From: Firm-04 sp003446315 | GTDB lineage: Bacteria; Bacillota; Clostridia; Oscillospirales; Ruminococcaceae | Direction of reading: 5' to 3' | Assembly (NCBI GenBank): GCA_946530355.1 | Contig: CAMNAB010000068.1 | Coordinates: 1 to 15,765 of the forward strand | Length of the DNA: 15,765 bases | Part shown: in pieces, positions 1 to 6,221 of the stretch | How the letters are laid out: each line of letters starts with the position of its first letter | How positions within the stretch are numbered: position 1 is the first letter of the stretch | The notes under the pieces: model-generated | What the model was told of the DNA's origin: nothing | The model's database searches: none | Seen by the model: only the letters and a program-made list of their open reading frames with translations | Position numbers and translations under genes: made by a program

Positions 1-66
1 ACATGCAGATGCACCGATTGCAGCGGCAGCAAACAGTGCAGTGATTTCTTTTGTGAATTTTCTCAT
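1..66 (-). CDS. Secreted protein or peptide, N-terminal signal peptide only (runs off window)
   Basis: The ATG lies at 64-66 on the minus strand behind a clear GGAGG (75-80) about nine bases upstream. The 22 visible residues start MRKFTKEITALF and continue through an alanine-rich hydrophobic stretch to a cysteine at the window edge. A charged start followed by a hydrophobic core is a typical Firmicute export signal. The start overlaps the stop of the radical SAM gene as ATGA, so the two are translationally coupled and very likely one operon. An exported product encoded directly behind a SPASM-type maturase is a candidate for its substrate, but none of the mature part is visible. It could equally be an unrelated secreted protein. 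Confidence 0.7.
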   Translation of the reverse strand, partial: MRKFTKEITALFAAAAIGASAC

Positions 67-1040
67 GATTGGATTCCTCCTTTTTTCAGTATTTCAAGTG
101 CCGTGAGAATATGAACTTGTTCTTCAAGGCAGGCAGCATCGGAAATATTGCGCAGTGTTCCGGTGGTCGCCATTTTTTTGCAGGCGCAGGAGTTCCGGCA
201 GTATTCTGCGATTTCGCAGCCCTCGCAGCGTTCGGCTCTCATGCCGTAATCGGGGTGGGCTTTCCGCGCTTTTTCCGCTTCAATGCCCGCCGCGATACTG
301 CCGCAGCGAAATTCCGGTATGTTCTGAAACTGCATACAGGGGTAAAACTGACCGTCCCAGTTGATGAACAGTTTCTTTTTACAAAGTGCACAGGTGCTCG
401 GCGTATGCGTCCGGATGGATTTCATTTTGACTGCAAGCTCATAGAGAAAGAGATGCGGTATCTTTGAGATTTGATGCCATTGTTCCCGCAGCAGTTCCCC
501 GAAGCTGTCGGGATCTTCCGGCATAAGAAACGCATTCATCGCCGCAGAAACCTTTTTCACGCCCAGATTTTTCAGGTGCATGACCTGTTCGTACAGGTGC
601 GGAAGCGTCTTTTCCGTGTAGACAAGCTGCACGAGTGTATCCGGCTGATATTGCAGCAGCAGCTTCAGTTTTGCATCCAGCAGATCACGGTCTGCACCGC
701 GTTCGGAGCAGTCTGCGCCGTCATGCGACATATTGATGATGATGCCCTTTTCAGCGCACCATTTGATAAACGGCTCATCCAGAAGCGTACCGTTTGTAGT
801 AATGACGATTTCCTTTGCGTGCAGATGCTCGCAGAAATACGTCACTTTGTCTTGATAGAGCAGCGGTTCTCCGCCGAACAGATAAACCGTACCGGCATCG
901 CGGCGGCGGTTCATAAAATCGGTGACCTGTTTCATCATTTCCGGCGAGATGCAGCCGAATGATGTGTGCAGATGTTTTTCGTAGCAATAACTGCAATTCA
1001 GATTACATTTATTTGTGATACTGATTGTATAATCCACCAT
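63..1040 (-). CDS. Radical SAM/SPASM domain protein, probable peptide maturase
   Basis: A 325-residue protein with the radical SAM signature CX3CX2C at C12, C16 and C19, followed by GGEP at 56-59, which in this family contacts S-adenosylmethionine. The C-terminal part carries a full SPASM set for auxiliary iron-sulfur clusters: C217-X12-G-X4-C235, then C272-X2-C275-X5-C281-X3-C285 and C304. Length and cysteine spacing fit enzymes that modify ribosomally made peptides or sulfatases by radical chemistry. The gene has its own promoter (1062-1090) and a GAGGTGAT ribosome binding site just before the ATG. Its stop overlaps the start of an exported product, which favours a peptide-maturase role over sulfatase maturation; no sulfatase is nearby. 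The substrate and the reaction (thioether, cyclophane or other) cannot be read from the sequence. The so-called FibroRumin radical SAM maturases of Ruminococcus are one family worth comparing. Confidence 0.88.
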   Translation of the reverse strand: MVDYTISITNKCNLNCSYCYEKHLHTSFGCISPEMMKQVTDFMNRRRDAGTVYLFGGEPLLYQDKVTYFCEHLHAKEIVITTNGTLLDEPFIKWCAEKGIIINMSHDGADCSERGADRDLLDAKLKLLLQYQPDTLVQLVYTEKTLPHLYEQVMHLKNLGVKKVSAAMNAFLMPEDPDSFGELLREQWHQISKIPHLFLYELAVKMKSIRTHTPSTCALCKKKLFINWDGQFYPCMQFQNIPEFRCGSIAAGIEAEKARKAHPDYGMRAERCEGCEIAEYCRNSCACKKMATTGTLRNISDAACLEEQVHILTALEILKKGGIQS

Positions 1041-1061
1041 ATCACCTCAATTCCTGTATAT

Positions 1062-1090
1062 ATTATATATCAAACATGTAAGAAAAACAA
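1062..1090 (-). promoter_or_regulatory. Sigma-A promoter of the radical SAM gene
   Basis: On the minus strand TTGTTT (1085-1090), a 17-base spacer and TATAAT (1062-1067) lie 21 bases before the ATG at 1040. The very short leader leaves room only for the ribosome binding site. Confidence 0.6.
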
Positions 1091-1158
1091 GCCTTGCTTT
1101 CCAAAATTAAGTGAATGTTCATATCAAGGACATATTTGTTTTGCGATTTGTGCTTACG

Positions 1159-1186
1159 AAAAAAAACAGCAGCCTCGAAGGGCTGC
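1159..1186 (-). terminator. Intrinsic terminator, leftward
   Basis: On the minus strand GCAGCC, a CTTCGA loop and GGCTGC are followed by TG and a run of eight T (A run at 1159-1166). This ends any leftward transcript coming from the GNAT/SUKH genes or from the promoter at 1580-1608, and separates them from the radical SAM unit. Confidence 0.75.
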
Positions 1187-1440
1187 ACAGTCTGTCGAAA
1201 AAGGTATCGCTTCGCGATAATCAATAATGGGCTCTGCCCAAACCCGCCAAAGGGACATTGTCCCTTTGGAATCCCGTTATAGTAAAAAGATAGTAAATAC
1301 GCACTTTTGTTCTGTGGCTCAAAAATGGGATTCTTAAGGGCTAATAGCCCTTAAGCAGGAGTTTGAGGGCGGAGCCCTCATTTATAATCCGTCGGAGACA
1401 CTTTATCTACAAGCTGAGCAGCCCCGAAGGGCTGCTCAGT
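1169..1440. repeat. Cluster of seven short hairpins bounded by related GCAGCCCTTCG hairpins
   Basis: Seven near-perfect inverted repeats with tri- to hexanucleotide loops occupy about 270 bases: 1169-1186, 1205-1219 (TATCGC-TTC-GCGATA), 1228-1240 (TGGGC-TCT-GCCCA), 1247-1269 (10-bp stem), 1333-1355 (10-bp stem around AAT), 1364-1380 (TGAGGGC-GGA-GCCCTCA) and 1414-1439 (11-bp stem, UUCG tetraloop when read leftward). GAATCCC at 1269-1275 can also pair with GGGATTC at 1327-1333. The two end hairpins share ACAGACTG(A/T)GCAGCCCTTCG in the same leftward orientation, so they are copies of one module. No coding frame is convincing here. It may be a dispersed intergenic repeat, a structured untranslated region or a non-coding RNA. 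Confidence 0.7.
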
Positions 1441-1536
1441 CTGTCTGGAAATTTACGGCTGATGCGGGAATGCCCACAGCGCTCCATCCAAGGACAGATG
1501 CTGTCAGCAATGCGGCTGTTTTTTCAGATATTTCAT
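1436..1536 (-). pseudogene. Frameshifted and truncated secreted-protein remnant (signal peptide only)
   Basis: A minus-strand ATG at 1536 follows GGGAG with seven-base spacing, itself downstream of a good promoter (1580-1608). The literal frame gives MKYLKK and stops five codons later. If the A6 run after the CTG codon had one more A, the frame would read MKYLKK then TAALLTASVLGWSAVGIPA, SAVNFQTD and a stop, which is a textbook signal peptide with an A-x-A-like cleavage region. The stop falls inside the first copy of the hairpin repeat (ACAGACTGAGCAGCCC). The reading is that a secreted protein gene lost everything after its signal peptide when the hairpin block came to lie behind it, and later or earlier lost one A. 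A sequencing error in the A run, or deliberate slippage there, are alternatives. Confidence 0.5.
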
Positions 1537-1579
1537 ATCAATACTCCCGTTCTGTAATTTGATGGAAGCTGCTGTTATC

Positions 1580-1608
1580 AGTATAATATATGTTGCGGAA
1601 GATTGCAA
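1580..1608 (-). promoter_or_regulatory. Sigma-A promoter of the signal-peptide remnant / hairpin transcript
   Basis: On the minus strand TTGCAA (1603-1608), a 17-base spacer and TATACT (1580-1585) start about 25 bases after the stop of the SUKH gene and point into the hairpin block. A transcript from here to the terminator at 1159 would be roughly 410 bases. Confidence 0.5.
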
Positions 1609-1632
1609 GCGGTTTGCGGTGTGTTTGTCTTC

Positions 1633-2976
1633 TTATATGTATTCCGGCGCAAGCCCGCATTGTTCCTCTAGCTTTTGCAGTGCCTGCGCATTACGCGCTG
1701 CTGCCAGTATTTTTTCGCCGTATGCAAATGCAATGATCCTGCGTTTGGGATTGATATATATTTCCTGATCGCCGACCGGCATGCATCCGAAAAACGGTTT
1801 GAAAGCATCGTCCTTTGCAAGAAATGCCTGTGCCGGCATCACACCGGCAGCCTGCAAAGCGGAAAGATAAAGCAGGAACGCATCAAGCGACATGGGTACT
1901 TTTTCAAAAGAAGCATCGCTTTTATAGTAGACATCGCCGCTTTTCAGGTCGATCTGATAAGCACATACGCCCTGCTCCTCAACAGCAAAATCTGCATATG
2001 CCCCGCTTGTATCCAGCAGATTGCACGGGGTGATTTTGTACGGTGCGGCAAAGAAAGACGGCTTTTGTCCCATGATCTGATAAAACAATGCAAGACTTTC
2101 CGGAAGAACAGCCGTCAATTGTGCCGGGATCTCTGCACCGGCTGCCGGCTTCCCGAAATACAGCGTATATATGAGTGCGAGCCGTTCCGCAAATCCTTCG
2201 GGCAAAGGGCCTTGAAAATAATATTTCGGATCAATGACTTTTTTCCCGTTATCCCGTATCCGCTTTGTTTTGACGCTCCGGCTGATCTCCGCTATGACAG
2301 CAGCGGAATCGGATCCGATCTGCAATTTTGGGCTGCTGTTATCGTCAAAGCGGATCAGCAGTCCTTTTTCGGCACAATGCATCATATGACGGATCGGTCC
2401 ACCGCATGATGTTTCCGGCAGATACGTTTTGAATTCCGCAGCGCCGAATCCCTGACAGATCGTGACATAATCCTGCACCGCTTTTTTGCCGGTAAAGGTG
2501 ATGATGTATTTCATTTTGTCCATCACGATATCTGCAAAATAATCCAGAAATCCGGAATAATCCGGTGTTCTTCTTTTATCAGAAATATGTGCAAAGCTCT
2601 CATGCGGCTTTTCAAATATGCGTTCCAGCTTTTCATAGCATTTGTAATCGCTGTCACGCCTGCGGAACGGATAATAGGCATATTGTATGCCGTTATGATC
2701 CGCAAATGCATACCCGACATATTCTCCGCAGGGCTTGAACCGATAGGTGCGCGGCTCATGCAGAACCCGGATCTCAGAAGGCGCATAAAACCCTTCTGCC
2801 AGAATGTTGTCTTTTCCGACGGTTTCATAAACGGTTTTCAGTGCAGCCGGAAAATGTGCATTGCAGGCTGATTCTGCCGCAGCAAGATCGGCGGCGGAAT
2901 AGCCGGATGCACATACATCTTCCGGATGCAGGATCCGCAGCAGCGCGATCAGATCCTCATGGAATGCCGTTATCAT
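1633..2976 (-). CDS. Protein with two SUKH (SMI1/KNR4)-like segments, immunity-type
   Basis: A 447-residue protein with no signal peptide. The segment around residues 33-75 (AAAESACNAHFPAALKTVYE, then a G followed by a strand-rich stretch) matches the start of SMI1/KNR4-type domains, where a short helix is followed by xLPxxLxxFYxxxG. The same pattern recurs at about 285-375 (AVLPESLALFYQIMGQKPSF), so two such units may be present. SUKH proteins commonly act as immunity factors to contact or nuclease toxins, but no toxin lies next to this gene. I chose the ATG at 2976 because AAGGAGAA sits eight bases before it. An ATG at 2994 overlaps the GNAT stop and has no ribosome binding site. It is cotranscribed with the GNAT gene 14 bases upstream. 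Domain assignment is by pattern only. Confidence 0.65.
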   Translation of the reverse strand: MITAFHEDLIALLRILHPEDVCASGYSAADLAAAESACNAHFPAALKTVYETVGKDNILAEGFYAPSEIRVLHEPRTYRFKPCGEYVGYAFADHNGIQYAYYPFRRRDSDYKCYEKLERIFEKPHESFAHISDKRRTPDYSGFLDYFADIVMDKMKYIITFTGKKAVQDYVTICQGFGAAEFKTYLPETSCGGPIRHMMHCAEKGLLIRFDDNSSPKLQIGSDSAAVIAEISRSVKTKRIRDNGKKVIDPKYYFQGPLPEGFAERLALIYTLYFGKPAAGAEIPAQLTAVLPESLALFYQIMGQKPSFFAAPYKITPCNLLDTSGAYADFAVEEQGVCAYQIDLKSGDVYYKSDASFEKVPMSLDAFLLYLSALQAAGVMPAQAFLAKDDAFKPFFGCMPVGDQEIYINPKRRIIAFAYGEKILAAARNAQALQKLEEQCGLAPEYI

Positions 2977-2990
2977 GTTCGATTCTCCTT

Positions 2991-3464
2991 TCATGGATGT
3001 TCATTTTTATGAAGCATATCATTTGCAAGCGACAGCTTCAGCAGCGGAACCCATTCATCTTCGATGATCCGTTCACCGGTCAGTTGAAATCCGTTTCTTT
3101 CATAAAATGCAATTCCGCGTTTATTATATGCAAGCGCCCACAGCCATGTAATGTGCAGATGATTGACCGCATATGCAAGCAAAGCCGCACCGATCCCACG
3201 GCTTTGAAATTGCGGCTCAACGTATAGCTTCACGAGTTCATCGCCGTTGACAAGGATCATGCCTTTTATGACACCGTCATCATATACATAAGTGTTACGG
3301 AGTGTCTCTGCATGAAAATTCTTTGCAACGTCAAATACATTCAGCTCTGAAAAATAAAACGGTTCGTTCTGAAAGAACGGAAAGAAGTTGATTCTGTAGT
3401 TTACCACGATCATTTCCGCGATCCGGGATACATCATGTTCGGTCGCTTTTCTGATAGGATCCAT
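2991..3464 (-). CDS. GNAT family N-acetyltransferase
   Basis: A 157-residue protein of normal GNAT length. It shows the acetyl-CoA pyrophosphate-binding loop Q87-S-R-G-I-G92 after the strand LVKLYVEP, then the motif-B pattern AYNKRGIAFYERNGF at 112-126, both characteristic of single-domain acetyltransferases. The acceptor substrate cannot be predicted. The ATG follows GAGGG with good spacing. It is the first gene after the tandem promoter repeats at 3543-3776 and is followed 14 bases downstream by the SUKH-like gene, so the two form an operon. A leader of about 70 bases lies between the nearest promoter and the start codon; I see no riboswitch in it. Confidence 0.85.
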   Translation of the reverse strand: MDPIRKATEHDVSRIAEMIVVNYRINFFPFFQNEPFYFSELNVFDVAKNFHAETLRNTYVYDDGVIKGMILVNGDELVKLYVEPQFQSRGIGAALLAYAVNHLHITWLWALAYNKRGIAFYERNGFQLTGERIIEDEWVPLLKLSLANDMLHKNEHP

Positions 3465-3542
3465 CGTTTTCCCTCACTTCTATAGCAGCATAATCAATCA
3501 TCGGATACATATTCTGTGCCGTAAGCAGGCAATATTATAGAC

Positions 3543-3571
3543 ATTATAGCATATAAAAAGGAAAAATGCAA
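3543..3571 (-). promoter_or_regulatory. Promoter P1 of the GNAT operon (proximal repeat)
   Basis: On the minus strand TTGCAT (3566-3571), 17 bases, then TATAAT (3543-3548) with an extended -10 TGC. A 15-base tandem duplication (3561-3575 and 3576-3590) places a second TTGCAT at 3581-3586. Confidence 0.6.
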
Positions 3572-3760
3572 CAATGAAAAATGCAACAATTCAGATGCAT
3601 TTTACACAAGCGCATCCGGCGGACTTTAGGAAATGCCGGCGGGGGCTCCCCGCTTATAGCATATAAAAAGGAAAAATGCAACGATTCACACCGAATTTGC
3701 ATATGCGTATCCGGTGAACTTTAGGAAATGCCGGCGGGGCTCCCCCGCTTATAGCATATA
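3544..3760 (-). repeat. Tandem direct repeat, units of about 95 bp, each carrying a promoter and a GC hairpin
   Basis: Unit 1 is 3544-3653 (110 bp, being 95 plus the 15-bp internal duplication). Unit 2 is 3654-3748 (95 bp). The first 12 bases of a third copy (TTATAGCATATA) follow at 3749-3760. Both full units share the leading TTATAGCATATAAAAAGG, the central ATCCGG(C/T)G and the segment ACTTTAGGAAATGCCGGCGG, and end in a GCGGGG/CCCCGC hairpin with a 3-4 base loop. Read leftward, each hairpin sits directly after the -10 box of the promoter at the start of the next unit, so RNA from the two distal promoters would begin with a GC-rich stem. Confidence 0.75.
3653..3681 (-). promoter_or_regulatory. 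Promoter P2 of the GNAT operon (second repeat copy)
   Basis: On the minus strand TTGCAT (3676-3681), 17 bases, TATAAG (3653-3658) with extended -10 TGC. It is the same promoter as P1 in the second repeat unit, followed at once by a GCGGGG/CCCCGC hairpin. Confidence 0.5.
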
Positions 3761-3776
3761 TCAGCACGTTTTGCAA
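3748..3776 (-). promoter_or_regulatory. Promoter P3 of the GNAT operon (distal)
   Basis: On the minus strand TTGCAA (3771-3776), 17 bases, TATAAG (3748-3753) with extended -10 TGC. Its -10 lies in the partial third repeat copy while the -35 lies in unique sequence, so it may be the ancestral promoter from which the array grew. Confidence 0.45.
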
Positions 3777-3858
3777 GATGAATTGCATAAAACGTTTTGC
3801 GGATGGCAGGCATGTGAATTCCCCGCAGAATCCGGCATTGCCATTTTATTTATATATC

Positions 3859-3887
3859 TTGACTTACCGCATAGAATATGATATACT
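3859..3887 (+). promoter_or_regulatory. Strong sigma-A promoter of the dockerin/LRR gene
   Basis: TTGACT (3859-3864), a 17-base spacer and TATACT (3882-3887) preceded by an extended -10 TGA. It lies about 95 bases before the TTG start at 3983. Confidence 0.75.
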
Positions 3888-3982
3888 GAAGAAGCAGTCC
3901 GGCATGCGGCAAGATCATACAAAAAGCCGAAAGCAGGACGGATGATGGAAAAGACAGTTGATGGATGAAAGGGTGGTTTGAC

Positions 3983-4504
3983 TTGAAACAAAATAAGCCG
4001 GTATCACTGCTGACGGCTCTGATGACCGGAGTCTCTGCGCTTCTGATGCCCGGACTTCCGGTCAGGGCAGAGGAGCATGCCGCCGAACCGGGAACTGTCA
4101 GCATGGATGCCATTACCGCACTGCAAACCTTTCTGCTGGCAGGAACAGCGCCGGACGGTACAGCACTCCCGGACATGGATCAGAACGGAACGCTTGATGC
4201 AAGGGATCTGACACTTGCAAAGAGAACGTTTTCCGGCGAATTCGGGCTGACAGATCTGCGGGCAGATATCCCCGATATTCTGCTGAACACGACGGAGACT
4301 GTCACATTTACGGTCAGCGCACCGATGGCAGGTCTGCCGGAAAAGACCGTTGCGCTCTATAATCCGGACAGCGCGGAACCGGCGGCTTACATGTACGATG
4401 ACGGCACGCACGGCGATACCGCAGCAGCAGACGGCATCTATACGGCACAGCTCACGCTGCAATCGGATGACTTCAAACGCATGTTGCGCTTCCTGCGGGG
4501 CTGA
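3983..4504 (+). CDS. Secreted dockerin-like protein, N-terminal half of a split gene
   Basis: The likely start is TTG at 3983, six bases after AAGGGTGG, giving a clean signal peptide: MKQNKPVSLLTALMTGVSAL then LMPGLPVRA before acidic mature sequence. An ATG at 3965 would bury the signal behind MKGWFD. Residues 37-83 resemble a dockerin type I module: a first helix (VSMDAITALQTFLLAG) whose calcium loop is missing, then a full second repeat DMDQNGTLDARDLTLAKR. Residues 100-165 form a beta-rich module ending DDGTHGDTAAADGIYTAQLT, a pattern common in Ruminococcus surface proteins. The frame then meets a stop after MLRFLRG, while leucine-rich repeats continue in another frame from about 4471. It would be exported and could attach to a cohesin-bearing scaffold if the half dockerin works. 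The gene is probably broken; see the next entry. Confidence 0.65.
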   Translation: MKQNKPVSLLTALMTGVSALLMPGLPVRAEEHAAEPGTVSMDAITALQTFLLAGTAPDGTALPDMDQNGTLDARDLTLAKRTFSGEFGLTDLRADIPDILLNTTETVTFTVSAPMAGLPEKTVALYNPDSAEPAAYMYDDGTHGDTAAADGIYTAQLTLQSDDFKRMLRFLRG

Positions 4505-4509
4505 AATCC

Positions 4510-5256
4510 ATGAACAGGACATTTTATGACACCACGCTGCTGCGGGAAATTGAAATTCCGGAGAGCGTTGAGGAGATTGGTCAGTACACATTTTCGTATT
4601 GCAGAGGACTCGAAAAACTGATCGTTCCGGAGCGTGTGACGGTGCTCGGACATGAGGCGGCATCCAATTGCAATCAGTTGACAACAGTCGTTCTCCCTGA
4701 GAATCTCACGGAAATCGGTTCCAAGGCGTTCCATTCGTGTCAGGCACTGACCGATGTACAGCTTCCGAAGAATCTGGAAAAGATCGGTTGGTCTGCATTT
4801 GCTTACTGCACCGCACTCAAGCACATCGAACTGCCGGACAGCGTGAAAATCATTGATTACGGTGCTTTCTATCATTGTGTGAACCTGCGGCTGAGTGAGC
4901 ATCTGCCGCAGCATCTGGAAGAGATTGGAAACGACGCATTTAACCTGTGTTACTTCACATTTGACAATACTATCTATCCTTATATCTCGCTGCCGGCAGG
5001 AATGAAAAAGCTGTACCTGCTCGCTTTTGAAAATTGTCAGGTCTCCGGACTGATCGTCAACAATCCGGATATGGAATTTGCAGAGCCTGACAACAGAGAT
5101 GCATACCGCTTCAACGTGCTGGCGAAAAATATGTGGTTCGTCGGTTATGCGGGCAGTACTGCACAGCAATTCACAGAGAATCCGGATCATCCCGGCAAAT
5201 TCATACTGATAGACGACTATCAGGGTCAGATCATGCCTTCGGAAACCGCTGCTTGA
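4510..5256 (+). CDS. BspA-type leucine-rich repeat segment, C-terminal half of a split gene
   Basis: About 248 residues built from LRR_5/BspA repeats of 23 residues (LxxIxLPxxVxxIGxxAFxxC), roughly five consecutive units from residue 10 to 130, ending in a typical GYAGSTAQQF tail. The repeat frame is already in register upstream of the ATG: from 4471 it reads VALPAGLKSM into the annotated start. The only reason to begin at 4510 is the first in-frame ATG, and it lacks a good ribosome binding site and a signal peptide. It is therefore best read as the C-terminal half of the protein starting at 3983, separated by a frame change plus probable loss of the intervening sequence. BspA-like repeats bind host or partner proteins at the cell surface in other bacteria. 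Confidence 0.6.
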   Translation: MNRTFYDTTLLREIEIPESVEEIGQYTFSYCRGLEKLIVPERVTVLGHEAASNCNQLTTVVLPENLTEIGSKAFHSCQALTDVQLPKNLEKIGWSAFAYCTALKHIELPDSVKIIDYGAFYHCVNLRLSEHLPQHLEEIGNDAFNLCYFTFDNTIYPYISLPAGMKKLYLLAFENCQVSGLIVNNPDMEFAEPDNRDAYRFNVLAKNMWFVGYAGSTAQQFTENPDHPGKFILIDDYQGQIMPSETAA

Positions 5257-5392
5257 ATCGGTATCTCTGATGGATCCGAAATGCGGCGCTGCCCGCATGA
5301 TAGATCCGCCGGCGGCACTTTCAGCAGAAATTCCGAAGGAATACACAGATATCACGCATTCATAAAAATATGAAAGGATGGAACCAGAACAT

Positions 5393-6052
5393 ATGGCAAT
5401 GGGTCACACATTCTGCCCGTTATGCGGGGCAGTCATTACGGTGAATCTCTCACAGGAAGCGATGATCTGCTCTGCCTGCGGCAGACCGTTTCTCAAAGCA
5501 CAGGCAGTTTTTGCCGATTCGAAACCGGCAGCACCGCCCGCAGACTTCTCGAAAAAGGCATTTTCGATCACACCCCTGAGCGATCTGGACATTGACCGCG
5601 GCGTGCTGCTGCGGTATAAGGGGAAAAACAGCTATGTCATTCTGCCGGGCTGCATTCAGGAGATCGGCAGCAACGCATTTCTTTCTGCACGCAATCTGCG
5701 GATTGCAGTACTGCCGGACAGCGTTACCAAAATCGGCGCACAGGCATTTTCGGAGTGCCGTCAGCTTGTCAAAATGCATATTCCGGACACCGTCACGCTG
5801 ATTGGCAGCGGCGCATTCTCAAGCTGTAAATCGCTGACAGAGTTTACGATCCCGAATGGTGTTCAGACGATTGCAAGTGATACCTTCTGGGGCTGCACCG
5901 CACTGAAAACCATCCATTTTCCTGCCGGACTCCGCCGCATTGAGCCAAACGCTTTCCACGGCTGCACCGCATTATTATCCGTGGAAGTACCGGCAGGCAC
6001 AAGCATCGCAGAGGGTGCATTTCCGTTGAACACCTGCATTACGCAAATCTGA
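5393..6052 (+). CDS. Zinc-ribbon plus LRR_5 repeat protein, cytoplasmic
   Basis: The protein opens with a two-knuckle zinc ribbon (CPLCG and CSACG, 15 residues apart), then a linker of about 45 residues rich in A and P, then five LRR_5/BspA repeats such as ILPGCIQEIGSNAF and VLPDSVTKIGAQAF through to the C-terminus. There is no signal peptide or membrane segment, so unlike its upstream neighbour it should act inside the cell. I prefer the ATG at 5393 because an ATG at 5378 touches the AAAGG motif; the choice changes only five residues. The gap to the upstream LRR gene is about 130 bases with no clear terminator, so readthrough is possible. A strong terminator closes the unit at 6081. Role unknown; zinc ribbon and LRR both suggest protein or nucleic acid contacts. 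Confidence 0.8.
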   Translation: MAMGHTFCPLCGAVITVNLSQEAMICSACGRPFLKAQAVFADSKPAAPPADFSKKAFSITPLSDLDIDRGVLLRYKGKNSYVILPGCIQEIGSNAFLSARNLRIAVLPDSVTKIGAQAFSECRQLVKMHIPDTVTLIGSGAFSSCKSLTEFTIPNGVQTIASDTFWGCTALKTIHFPAGLRRIEPNAFHGCTALLSVEVPAGTSIAEGAFPLNTCITQI

Positions 6053-6080
6053 ATTGTGCCGGTATGCAGTTTGTACAATC

Positions 6081-6125
6081 AAAAGCAGGTCGATCGGTTC
6101 CGATGATCCGGTCGGCCTGCTTTTT
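6081..6125 (+). terminator. Intrinsic terminator
   Basis: AAAAGCAGG (6081-6089) pairs with CCTGCTTTTT (6116-6125); the inner CGATCGG/CCGGTCGG extends the stem. It ends the LRR transcription unit 28 bases after the stop. Confidence 0.85.
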
Positions 6126-6137
6126 GCAGATTTACGA

Positions 6138-6166
6138 TTGACTTATTGAAAGGGATGATGTATAAT
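6138..6166 (+). promoter_or_regulatory. Near-consensus sigma-A promoter
   Basis: TTGACT (6138-6143), 17 bases, TATAAT (6161-6166), located 55 bases before the ATG at 6222 and right after the preceding terminator, so the next gene is independently expressed. Confidence 0.8.
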
Positions 6167-6221
6167 TGACTGATAAGGGCAGTTACAAGGCTTCCTGTTC
6201 TGTAAAAAAGGTGGAACAATC

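Noticed and set aside
69..962. Open frames on the + strand opposite the radical SAM gene
   Set aside because: They lack ribosome binding sites and protein-like composition and are shadows of the well-supported maturase on the other strand.
1115..1121. Further TGAACAT on the minus strand upstream of the radical SAM promoter
   Set aside because: No TGN-TATAAT follows at the shared spacing; the radical SAM promoter is about 50 bases further on and has its own -35. It is a lone half site.
2997..3003. TTCA-N6-TGAACAT at the end of the GNAT gene
   Set aside because: It lies inside coding sequence and no -10 box follows at the right distance, so it is probably chance.
3544..3760. CRISPR-like array
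   Set aside because: Only two full copies of a 95-bp unit with no spacers of constant size; each copy is better explained as a promoter unit.
4465..4510. Programmed -1 frameshift joining the dockerin and LRR frames
   Set aside because: No canonical slippery heptamer and no clear downstream stem; the domain boundaries on both sides look incomplete, which favours a deletion.
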